DNA from: Sphingobium aromaticiconvertens
Lineage (GTDB): Bacteria > Pseudomonadota > Alphaproteobacteria > Sphingomonadales > Sphingomonadaceae
Direction: 5' to 3'
DNA length: 64,000 nucleotides
Assembly: GCF_037154075.1 (NCBI RefSeq)
Contig: NZ_JBANRJ010000001.1
Span: forward strand, 310,001 to 374,000
Below the pieces are notes generated by a model. That model was not told where the DNA came from. It did not search any database and saw only the letters and a list, made by a program, of their open reading frames with translations. The position numbers were made by a program, and so were the translations under genes. This document shows, piece after piece, positions 57,028-64,000 of the stretch. Numbering within the stretch: the first letter of the stretch is position 1; each line of letters opens with the position of its first letter.

Positions 57028-58230
57028 TTATTTCAGCGCGGCGCAGGCTTCTTGAATGCGGGTGCATGCCTTTTTCAGCACCTCTTCCGACGTCGCATAG
57101 CTGATGCGGAAAGCGGGTGAGAGGCCAAAGGCGCCGCCATGCACGGCCGCGACCTTCGCATCGTCCAGAAAGTAGCTGATCAGCGTTTCGTCGCTATCGA
57201 TCTTCACGCCCTTTGGGCTGGTCTTGCCGATCAGGCCGCTGGCGTCGGGATAGACGTAAAAGGCGCCCTCTGGCACCGGACAGTCCAGACCCGGCGCGTC
57301 GTTCAGCATGGCAACCACCATGTCGCGACGCTTGCGAAATGCGGTATTGCGCTCCTCCAAAAAGCTCTGGTCGCCGGTCAGCGCCGCAACGGCGGCGGCC
57401 TGGCTGATCGAACAGGGGTTGCTGGTCGACTGCGACTGCAGTTTGGCCATCGCCTTGATGATCCACTCGGGACCACCGGCAAAACCGATGCGCCAGCCGG
57501 TCATGGAAAAGGCCTTGGAGCAGCCATTGACCGTCAGGATGCGCTCATAAAGGTCCGGGCAGGTCTGGGCGATGGTGGCGAAGGGCGTCGCCGCATACCA
57601 GACATGCTCATACATATCGTCGGTCATGATGAGAACATGAGGGTGGCGACGCAGCACCTCGCCCAGACCTTTAAGCTCCTCAGCCGAATAAGCCGCGCCG
57701 CTGGGGTTGGAGGGCGAATTCAGCATCACCCACTTGGTGCGCGGCGTGATCGCGGCGTCCAGTTGCGCGGGCGTGATCTTATAGCCCTGGCTCGCCGGTC
57801 CCTCGATGAACACCGGGGTACCGCCCGCAAAGTTCACAATGTCGGGATAGCTGACCCAATAAGGCGCCGGGATGATGACCTCGTCCCCCGCATCCACCGT
57901 CGTGACCAGCGCGTTGAACAGCGTATGCTTGCCACCGGAGTTCACGCTGACTTGGGCACGCGTGTAGGTCAGGCCGTTGTCGCGGCTGAACTTGTGGATC
58001 ACCGCATCCTTGACCGCCACAGTGCCGTCGACATCGGTATATTTGGTCTGCCCGCCCTTGATCGCGGTGATCGCAGCCTCCTTGACGAAGTCGGGCGTGT
58101 CGAAGTCCGGCTCGCCCGCCGACAGGCCAATAACGTCCACACCCTGCGCTTTAAGCGCATTCACCCGTGCGCTCATCGCCAGCGTGGCGGAGGGCTGGAT
58201 GCGGCCAAGGGCGGCGGACGTCGTGCTCAT
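57028..58230 (-). CDS. aatA: Aspartate aminotransferase (class I, subgroup Ib)
   Basis: A 400-aa PLP transaminase interconverting aspartate/2-oxoglutarate and oxaloacetate/glutamate. It has AGEPDFDTPDFVKEAA near the start, NSPSNPSGAAYS in the middle and the PLP Lys in CSKAFSMTGWRIGF; relatives also accept prephenate. ATG 58230 begins MSTTSAALGRIQPSATLA, the family N-terminus. It lies 106 bp downstream of pabC on the same strand. Confidence 0.95.
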   Translation of the reverse strand: MSTTSAALGRIQPSATLAMSARVNALKAQGVDVIGLSAGEPDFDTPDFVKEAAITAIKGGQTKYTDVDGTVAVKDAVIHKFSRDNGLTYTRAQVSVNSGGKHTLFNALVTTVDAGDEVIIPAPYWVSYPDIVNFAGGTPVFIEGPASQGYKITPAQLDAAITPRTKWVMLNSPSNPSGAAYSAEELKGLGEVLRRHPHVLIMTDDMYEHVWYAATPFATIAQTCPDLYERILTVNGCSKAFSMTGWRIGFAGGPEWIIKAMAKLQSQSTSNPCSISQAAAVAALTGDQSFLEERNTAFRKRRDMVVAMLNDAPGLDCPVPEGAFYVYPDASGLIGKTSPKGVKIDSDETLISYFLDDAKVAAVHGGAFGLSPAFRISYATSEEVLKKACTRIQEACAALK

Positions 58231-58336
58231 GGTAAGAATCTTTCTGAAAATACCCCAATGCCCGCAACGGCAGCGGACGGGGCGTCCCATAGAGCGCAAC
58301 TTCGGGAACGGCAACTGCCAGTTAGGCGTATATGGT

Positions 58337-59002
58337 CTATCTGACCAGCGACGCCGCCACCATGCCGCGTGCAGCGTTGCCGATGAAGAAGCCATTCTCC
58401 AGATGATAGCGCTTCAGGTCGCCCTCGACCGCTTCCCCCATATCCAGCAAAGTGCGCCGCAATATGCCGGGCAACAGTCCCCGCGCCAGCGGCGGCGTTA
58501 CCAGCTTGTCACCCTGTTCGACGAAGAGTGAGGAAAAACAGCCCTCGGTCAGATAGCCCTGTTCATCGGTCAACAGCACCTCATAAGTGCCTCCGCGCTT
58601 CAGGGCGTCGCGATAGATGGTGCGATCCGTGGTCTTGTGGCGCAGGCGCGGATCATCGGCAGGGGCGTTACGCGGCACGACCGCAACCTGCATGATCGCC
58701 TGTGGCCAGGTGCGATGCGGCCGCACCTCGATCGCGGTGGCGCCGCTGTGCGCCACCAGCAGGCGAACGCGGCTTGGCTCTCGCAGACGGAAAGTCGCAG
58801 CCTGCAATTCGTTCCGCACATCATGCCGGTCAAAGGCGAAGCCAAGCGCCTCTGCGCTCGCCTTCAGTCTTTCCATATGCAGGTCCAGCAGGCGAATGCC
58901 TTCGCGCGGGTCGAAGGCCATGGTTTCCAGAAGGTCGAACCGCCCATCGGCCAATGGCATTAAATCTAGCCCCAATTCCCGCACGTTACGCGGCCCAGTC
59001 AT
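58337..59002 (-). CDS. pabC: Aminodeoxychorismate lyase PabC (class IV aminotransferase fold)
   Basis: A 221-aa PLP protein that would release pyruvate from aminodeoxychorismate to give 4-aminobenzoate for folate. The PLP Lys is in RHKTTDRTIY, the Glu in LTEGCFSSLFVE, and RGLLPGILRRTLL is the phosphate side. The start ATG 59002 lies 2 bp past the pabB TAG stop with AGGTAGGG before it, so it is coupled to pabB, which supports this role over branched-chain transamination. Confidence 0.9.
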   Translation of the reverse strand: MTGPRNVRELGLDLMPLADGRFDLLETMAFDPREGIRLLDLHMERLKASAEALGFAFDRHDVRNELQAATFRLREPSRVRLLVAHSGATAIEVRPHRTWPQAIMQVAVVPRNAPADDPRLRHKTTDRTIYRDALKRGGTYEVLLTDEQGYLTEGCFSSLFVEQGDKLVTPPLARGLLPGILRRTLLDMGEAVEGDLKRYHLENGFFIGNAARGMVAASLVR

Positions 59003-59004
59003 CC

Positions 59005-60171
59005 CTACCTGGCCAGGAAGCGCCCCTTGGCCAGGCATTCAGCCCATTCGTCCGGTCCCCGCGAGTCCGCGACCACGCCAGAGCCAAGGCCGATGCGACC
59101 GATACCGGCCCCTTCATCGACGCAAATGGTGCGGATGGCAACATTGAAGGCGGCATTTCCTTGCGCGTCTATCCACCCCATCGTGCCGGTATAAATGCCT
59201 CGGACGTGTGGCTCCATCATGTCGATCACCTCCATCGCCCGCACCTTCGGCGCGCCGGTGATCGAACCGCAGGGAAACAGGGTCCGCAGCACATCGACGG
59301 GACCAAGGCCGGGCAACAGGCGCGCACGCACGGTCGACACAAGCTGGTGGATGGTCGGGAAAGTCTCGACCTTGAACAATTCCGGCACGGTGACGCTGCC
59401 CGCCCGCGATACCCGCGACAGGTCGTTCCGCAGCAGATCGACGATCATCAGATTTTCGGCCCTCTGCTTGGGATCGCTCGCCAGCAGACTTGCGGCGGCG
59501 GCATCCGCGGCGGCATCCGCGCCACGCCGGGCGGTGCCCTTCATCGGCCGCGCGGTCAGTTGCCCCCTGACCAGCGTAAAAAACAATTCGGGTGAAAAGG
59601 ACAGCAATGTCTGCGCGCCCGTGCGGATCACCCCGCCATAGCCCGCCGCCGCCCTGCTGCGCGCCCGCGCGTAAAGCGCCATCGGATCGCCCGTAAATGA
59701 CACATCGCACGGGAAAGTCAGGTTGACCTGATAGATGTCGCCCGCCCGGATCATTTCCTGCACCTGATCGAAGGCCTTCATATAGACCGCCTCGTCGATC
59801 AGTGGCGTAACCGCGCCCACCGTGCATCCCGCCGGATCAGGCAATAGCGCGGGGATCATCGCGGGATCGATCATGCGGCACCCCTCGAACAGGCCGAACC
59901 ACAATAATGGCGTGCGTGCCTGCTCATGCCTCCGCGTCAGCGGGAGCAGCCGGTCCTCCAGCGCCAGTCCCGCCTCATAGGCCATATGCCCCGCGACATG
60001 CAGCCCCGCCTCACGCGCATCGGCAATCCTATCGAGCGCGGGTTGCACCTCATGAATCGCATGGGCCGTGACGATCTCCACCGGATCGCGATAAAGCCGC
60101 GCGCGCGTCGCGCCCCGGACGCGCGCATCATCGAACAGGGCAAAGGCTTCGCTGGGACCGGGCAGGCGCAT
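59005..60171 (-). CDS. pabB: Aminodeoxychorismate synthase component I PabB
   Basis: A 388-aa chorismate-binding enzyme making 4-amino-4-deoxychorismate with a PabA glutaminase. Signatures: DIYQVNLTFPC, SPELFF, RPMKGTARRG, ENLMIVDLLRNDLSR and GSITGAPKVRAMEVIDMMEP. It lacks a fused glutaminase or lyase; pabA is not in the window. ATG 60171 was chosen since the frame upstream overlaps the divergent DUF983 gene. Confidence 0.94.
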   Translation of the reverse strand: MRLPGPSEAFALFDDARVRGATRARLYRDPVEIVTAHAIHEVQPALDRIADAREAGLHVAGHMAYEAGLALEDRLLPLTRRHEQARTPLLWFGLFEGCRMIDPAMIPALLPDPAGCTVGAVTPLIDEAVYMKAFDQVQEMIRAGDIYQVNLTFPCDVSFTGDPMALYARARSRAAAGYGGVIRTGAQTLLSFSPELFFTLVRGQLTARPMKGTARRGADAAADAAAASLLASDPKQRAENLMIVDLLRNDLSRVSRAGSVTVPELFKVETFPTIHQLVSTVRARLLPGLGPVDVLRTLFPCGSITGAPKVRAMEVIDMMEPHVRGIYTGTMGWIDAQGNAAFNVAIRTICVDEGAGIGRIGLGSGVVADSRGPDEWAECLAKGRFLAR

Positions 60172-60254
60172 GGTCGCTGTCTTTAACAGGCTTTGGCAGC
60201 GGCGAAAGGGTTGGCGGATAGGCAGAGGAAACGCTTGATTGCGATTCCCACACC

Positions 60255-60686
60255 ATGGCCTTATCCGAAGGCATGGCCGATCCGCTCCCACCCGATCCCC
60301 CAACGCCCGACAGCCCTGCCACCGACCTGCCCGAACGCCCGTTCGGTCCGGCGCTGGCGCGCGCACTGCGCGGTCGCTGCCCGGCCTGTGGTGAGGGAGC
60401 GATGTTTGCAAAGTTCCTGAAGCCTACGCCCGCCTGCACCCATTGCGGTCAGCGCTGGGACAAGCATCAGGCCGACGACTTCCCCTCCTACATCGTGATC
60501 CTGTTGCTGGGGCACATATTGGTCCCACTGATGATCGAGGTGAACAGCGCCCTCGCCATTCCACTGGGCATACAGGCGTTCCTTTGGCCAACGCTCGCCC
60601 TGCTGCTGGCCGCCGCCCTGATCCAGCCCGCCAAGGCCGCCGTCATCACCTTTCAATGGTCCCGCAGAATGCACGACTTCAGGTGA
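60255..60686 (+). CDS. DUF983-family membrane protein
   Basis: A 143-aa protein with a Pro-rich N-terminus, a zinc-ribbon-like pair CPACGEG and CTHCGQRWDKHQADDFP, and two membrane helices (IVILLLGHILVPLMIEV and LWPTLALLLAAALIQPAKAA). This is the DUF983 layout, frequent in alphaproteobacteria, with unknown function. Divergent from pabB by 83 bp. The 171 bp after it, up to the tRNA, contain nothing I can name. Confidence 0.92.
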   Translation: MALSEGMADPLPPDPPTPDSPATDLPERPFGPALARALRGRCPACGEGAMFAKFLKPTPACTHCGQRWDKHQADDFPSYIVILLLGHILVPLMIEVNSALAIPLGIQAFLWPTLALLLAAALIQPAKAAVITFQWSRRMHDFR

Positions 60687-60857
60687 AGCGGGCCGACTGG
60701 CAAATGTCATGTTGGCCGATCGGGACATTGGGATCGCGCCATTCTATAGCAGCCTAGAGCAGCGCATCGCCCTACCCACCTGTCTCAATTGACGCCCAAA
60801 ATGCTCACGGCGAGATATGCCTCCACCGAAGCAGTATATATTTATTTTCAAGGGTAA

Positions 60858-60933
60858 TGGTGCCCGGGGACGGATTCGAACCGCCGACACTGCGATTTTC
60901 AGTCGCATGCTCTACCAACTGAGCTACCCGGGC
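60858..60933 (-). tRNA. tRNA-Phe (GAA)
   Basis: A complete 76-nt cloverleaf with encoded CCA: acceptor GCCCGGG/CCCGGGC, D-arm GCTCAGTTGGTAGAGC, anticodon loop CTGAAAA with GAA, and T-arm with GTTCGAATC. It stands between DUF983 and yacG. Confidence 0.98.
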
Positions 60934-60985
60934 AATGCACCGGGCAGGCAAGCCGCCGGGCGATTGGGAGCGCTGCCTATAAGCG

Positions 60986-61183
60986 TCAGTCGCGCCCGCT
61001 GTCCACCCCATAATCGCTGCTTTTTTCATCTCCCTCCTGCGCGGGCGGTCCTTCGACGCGATAGCCTTCGCCCAGCCATTGGAGGAGGTCGCGATCGCGG
61101 CAACGGTCGCCGCAGAAAGGGCGCGTTTCCGCTTTCGATGGCTGGCCACAGATCGGGCAGGCGGTGGAGGCTTTAGGCGACAT
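60986..61183 (-). CDS. yacG: DNA gyrase inhibitor YacG (zinc-binding)
   Basis: A 65-aa protein with the YacG zinc site CPICG and FCGDRCRDRDLLQWLGEGY. YacG binds GyrB and blocks DNA binding in E. coli. ATG 61183 overlaps the RNase gene's end by 11 bp. It closes the infA-maf-RNase-yacG string. Confidence 0.95.
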   Translation of the reverse strand: MSPKASTACPICGQPSKAETRPFCGDRCRDRDLLQWLGEGYRVEGPPAQEGDEKSSDYGVDSGRD

Positions 61184-62174
61184 ATCCGGCCGATATGGCA
61201 AGGCTTGCATCCTCCTTCAAGGCGACAGCGCCGCCGCGCCGTCGTTCCAGCCGCGCGAGCCAGTCGCGGTTGCGGTGAAGCAGGCCCGTTACCGCAGGCG
61301 CGGCCGCCAGGGTTACGGCCCCTGCTCCACTCGCGGCCCCCTCATGCCGCTCGGCCCGGCGCAACAGCGCGAGCGCCGCCGTCAGTACCGGATTTGCACG
61401 CAGCACTTCCATGATGCTCGCCCGTTCGCGCCGCCGCACGATCTGGATGAAGCCGAAACCGTTGACGGCCGTGCGCTCAAAGAGAAGCGGCAGATTCTTG
61501 TCCACCTGCGTCGCCGCGATCAGCCGTTCGTCCTTGTTGTTCATGGTGGGCAGGTCGATGCCGATCGACCCCGAAAGCCCCATCCGCCGGATCGCCAGCG
61601 CCGCCAGTTTGGAACCCTTCGGACCAAGCTGCGCGGGCGGCAGGCTGCCGTCCACGTCGATCAGCACCATCGCGGGCGTCAGGAAGATACGCAGCGATGC
61701 GGCTTCGGTGCCAACCTCGCCCCGCATCGCCTCTTCCATCAATTCGCCCCAGCCATGCGCCTCCAGCCGGTCTTCCTCGTGCGCAGGACAAGGGATGACG
61801 ACCTTGCCGGTGGCATGGAGACGCTGAAGCAGGCTGGGACCGGGATGCGCCTTGCTGCCGGGTGGGGCGATGCGGCCCTTGGCCAGCTTGGCGCGGCCCT
61901 CCTCCGGGATGGCCTCACGCACGATTTCGATCAGCACCTGCGCGCCTTCGGCCACTTTGGGCGGGATCGGCTCGATCAGTATCTCTTCGCCCGAATCGAG
62001 CCGGGCGATGCCGCGCTTGCGGGGGATGACGGTGTGGGTCAGGCGTCCGGAGGCCAGTGCGCCTGCGCGAACCTGTGGCCCCTCACGTTCGATCAACGCC
62101 TCAAGAATGCGGCCATGATCGACCAGCGCGGCGCGTGCCTCGCCAATCCCTTCCTCGTACAGCCACTCAGCCAT
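61173..62174 (-). CDS. Short RNase E/G-family ribonuclease
   Basis: A 333-aa member of the RNase E/G family, much shorter than RNase G (about 490 aa). The catalytic Asp motif LIDVDGSLPP and GIDLPTMNNKDER are present, but no S1 insert of full size and no CPxC Zn-link are visible, so tetramer formation must differ. This shortened form is standard after maf in alphaproteobacteria. ATG 62174 overlaps maf by 8 bp. Confidence 0.9.
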   Translation of the reverse strand: MAEWLYEEGIGEARAALVDHGRILEALIEREGPQVRAGALASGRLTHTVIPRKRGIARLDSGEEILIEPIPPKVAEGAQVLIEIVREAIPEEGRAKLAKGRIAPPGSKAHPGPSLLQRLHATGKVVIPCPAHEEDRLEAHGWGELMEEAMRGEVGTEAASLRIFLTPAMVLIDVDGSLPPAQLGPKGSKLAALAIRRMGLSGSIGIDLPTMNNKDERLIAATQVDKNLPLLFERTAVNGFGFIQIVRRRERASIMEVLRANPVLTAALALLRRAERHEGAASGAGAVTLAAAPAVTGLLHRNRDWLARLERRRGGAVALKEDASLAISAGYVA

Positions 62175-62769
62175 GGGCTGGACCGGCATGAATGTAGCCA
62201 GCCGCGATCAAAAGCGCGCGGGTTTCGTATAGTGGCAGGCCCATAATGGCGGAATGACTCCCTTGAATGGCGCGGATGAGGCCAGCGGCCAACCCCTGGA
62301 TGGCGTAGCCGCCCGCTTTGCCGTGCCACTCGCCGCTGGCGAGATAGGCCTCGATCTCAGCGCGATCCAATGGCTTGAAAATGACGATATTGGTTGAAAG
62401 TCGGTGGCGTGCCTGCCCTGTGGCATCGATCAGCGTGATCGCGCTGTAGACTCGGTGGCGCCGCCCCGACAACAGGGTCAGGCAGGCGCGAGCCTCCGCC
62501 TCGCTTTCGGCTTTGGGCAATATGCGCCGGCCCGCAGCGACAACGGTGTCCCCCGACAGGACCAATGCCTGATCGTGCCGCGCGGCGATCAGCGCCGCCT
62601 TCTCTGCCGCGACGCGCGCGGCATAGACGGGGGGCAGTTCGCTCTTGCGGGGGGTTTCGTCGATATCCGCCGGATCGACCGCGTCCGGCGTAACGCCAAT
62701 CTGGCGCAGCAGGTCGAGGCGTCGCGGTGAAGCCGACGCCAGGATGAGACGGCTAGTGGTCGCCGTCAC
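62167..62769 (-). CDS. maf: Maf-family nucleotide pyrophosphatase
   Basis: A 200-aa protein with [18 protein letters not shown] at the start, the middle [19 protein letters not shown] and [20 protein letters not shown] near the end, the motifs of Maf/YhdE. These enzymes hydrolyse non-canonical or excess nucleoside triphosphates and may restrain septation. The ATG overlaps the infA stop by 4 bp. Confidence 0.95.
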   Translation of the reverse strand: MTATTSRLILASASPRRLDLLRQIGVTPDAVDPADIDETPRKSELPPVYAARVAAEKAALIAARHDQALVLSGDTVVAAGRRILPKAESEAEARACLTLLSGRRHRVYSAITLIDATGQARHRLSTNIVIFKPLDRAEIEAYLASGEWHGKAGGYAIQGLAAGLIRAIQGSHSAIMGLPLYETRALLIAAGYIHAGPAHG

Positions 62770-62984
62770 TTGAAGCGATAGGTGATCCGACCCTTGGTCA
62801 GGTCGTAGGGGGTCAGTTCAACCAGCACTTCGTCACCCACCAGCACGCGGATGCGGTTCTTGCGCATCTTGCCCGCCGTGTGACCAAGGATCTCGTGATC
62901 ATTCTCAAGCCGTACACGGAACATCGCGTTGGGGAGCAACTCCACAACGGATCCGCGCATCTCAAGCAGTTCTTCTTTTGCCAT
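62766..62984 (-). CDS. infA: Translation initiation factor IF-1
   Basis: A 72-aa OB-fold protein: [20 protein letters not shown], then [20 protein letters not shown] and a terminal [12 protein letters not shown], clearly IF-1. It binds the ribosomal A site during initiation. The frame is open further upstream, but the ATG at 62984 is conserved. First gene of the infA-maf-RNase-yacG operon. Confidence 0.98.
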   Translation of the reverse strand: MAKEELLEMRGSVVELLPNAMFRVRLENDHEILGHTAGKMRKNRIRVLVGDEVLVELTPYDLTKGRITYRFK

Positions 62985-63045
62985 ATTATCCCGAAAATAC
63001 CGAAAAAATCGCGCCGCCATAGCGCCAATTGCTGCAAATGGAAAG

Positions 63046-64000
63046 TCAAGCCTGCACGCCGAAGCGATCCCCCGCCGCGACGAGGGTCGTGAAGATGTAA
63101 TCCAGCTGATCTTCATCCACGCAATAGGGCGGCATCAGGTAGATGGTGTTGCCCAAGGGCCGCAGCAATAGCCCATGTTCGAGGAAAAATGCGCGCAGTC
63201 GCGGGGCGAGATCGGAGAGGTAGCCAGCATCAGGCGTGATGAGGTCGATCGCAGCGATCGTGCCCAACTGGCGCGGGTTGGCGAAGGCGCAATGCGCGGC
63301 CAGTGCCGTCATACGCCGCGCGATGCCCGAAGACAGCGCCGCGATTCGCCCCAGCACGTCCTCCTCGCGCCAGATCGCCAGATTCGCCACCGCCGCCGCA
63401 CACGCAATCGGGTTCGCGGTATAGCTGCTCGAATGGTAGAATTGCTTCGCCCGGTCCTGCGATCGGTGGGAATCGAAAATCGCGGCCGTGGCCAGCGTCG
63501 CCGCCAGCGGAATCGCACCGCCGGTAATCCCCTTCGCCACGCACAATATGTCAGGCACGACCCCAGCCTGTTCGCAGGCGAACAGCGTGCCCGTGCGGCC
63601 CCATCCGGTCATCACCTCGTCGGCGATGAACAGGACATCGTGCCGCGCGCAGATCGCCGCCATCTTCCGCAGCATCTCTGGCGCATAGACGAGCATCCCC
63701 CCTGCCCCCAGGATCAACGGCTCCACGATGAAGGCAGCGGGCGCAGGGCGGGCAGCACAGGCAGCCTCCAGCGCGTCGAGGCACAACCGTTCGTGTCCCA
63801 CAGAAGGAAAGGGAATCGTCCCCACATCGAACAGCAGCGGCGACCAGGCGCGATTATAGACGCCCCGCTCGCCCACCGACATCGCGCCGATGGTATCGCC
63901 ATGATAGCCATGCTGGAGGACGAGGATGCGGTGCCGATCGGGCGCGCCCAGATTATGCCAGTGCCCCAGCGCCATCTTCAGCGCCACCTCGACCGCCGTC
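63046..64000 (-). CDS. bioA: Adenosylmethionine-8-amino-7-oxononanoate aminotransferase BioA, C-terminal part
   Basis: The gene enters from the right edge, so the first hundred or so residues are missing. What is seen starts in [16 protein letters not shown], includes [30 protein letters not shown] and the PLP lysine in [15 protein letters not shown], and ends with [12 protein letters not shown]. BioA makes 7,8-diaminononanoate for biotin, using S-adenosylmethionine as amino donor. It ends 61 bp upstream of infA. Confidence 0.95.
   Translation of the reverse strand, partial: TAVEVALKMALGHWHNLGAPDRHRILVLQHGYHGDTIGAMSVGERGVYNRAWSPLLFDVGTIPFPSVGHERLCLDALEAACAARPAPAAFIVEPLILGAGGMLVYAPEMLRKMAAICARHDVLFIADEVMTGWGRTGTLFACEQAGVVPDILCVAKGITGGAIPLAATLATAAIFDSHRSQDRAKQFYHSSSYTANPIACAAAVANLAIWREEDVLGRIAALSSGIARRMTALAAHCAFANPRQLGTIAAIDLITPDAGYLSDLAPRLRAFFLEHGLLLRPLGNTIYLMPPYCVDEDQLDYIFTTLVAAGDRFGVQA

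Overview
The window is a GC-rich chromosomal segment of an alphaproteobacterium, most likely a member of the Sphingomonadaceae (Sphingobium/Novosphingobium-like). This rests on family-level signs: an Atm1-type exporter like the structurally known Novosphingobium protein, the CtrA inhibitor SciP (DUF1153), an RNase E with a long acidic insert, a periplasmic-type MsrA, and the order infA-maf-RNase E/G-yacG-tRNA-Phe. No insertion sequence, prophage, integron or CRISPR array is visible. Genes are packed densely, many with 4-bp ATGA overlaps, so most of the window is ordinary core genome with one modest accessory-looking stretch at about 15.0-20.9 kb.

Layout. 0-5.5 kb: 5' end of recQ, an Atm1-like ABC exporter, dapD with a HAD pyrimidine 5'-nucleotidase, a LOG-family protein and an extensin-like lipoprotein. 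5.7-11.5 kb (+): serC (with a possible serC leader RNA), serA, hisZ, purA and a 60-aa helix-turn-helix-like protein. 11.6-14.9 kb (-): rpmH-rnpA-yidD-yidC-engB. 15.0-20.9 kb: two HxlR-type regulators, each divergent from its neighbours; the first faces a six-gene minus-strand operon (three VOC proteins, DoxX-like, DUF1428, SRPBCC), the second faces an SDR, and a GST follows. 21.0-28.5 kb: a TonB-family protein with a near-perfect candidate Zur box, DUF445, an RND pump with its adaptor, and two convergent GlsB/YeaQ proteins. 28.6-32.9 kb: SciP, mnmA, a secreted serine hydrolase, PhzF-like isomerase. 33-41.7 kb: SLC13 permease, the aroC-fabI-yihY gene string, a DnaJ-like co-chaperone divergent from pdxH, a dicarboxylate symporter. 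41.8-45.2 kb: a 2H phosphoesterase and a TPP-riboswitch operon in which an unassigned small membrane protein precedes thiC. 45.2-51.4 kb: MipA/OmpV, DUF2141 with sterol desaturase, SDR/LysR pair, DsbA-like protein with M48 protease. 51.5-64 kb: RNase E, N-acetylmuramoyl-alanine amidase, msrA with a previously hidden 51-aa protein, aspartate aminotransferase, pabC/pabB, DUF983, tRNA-Phe, yacG, RNase E/G-like, maf, infA and the 3' part of bioA.

The points most worth following are regulatory: (1) a TPP riboswitch whose apparent expression platform hides the ribosome-binding site of an orphan four-helix membrane protein upstream of thiC; (2) a Zur-like box over the promoter of a TonB-family gene; (3) HxlR operators and the electrophile/redox-type enzyme cluster they may control; (4) hairpins placed on or just before start codons (hisZ, rpmH leader); and (5) three palindromic REP-like elements in the serC-serA and engB intergenic regions. 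I see no clear evidence for a wholly new multi-gene system; functions below come from recognised motifs and gene context, without database searches.
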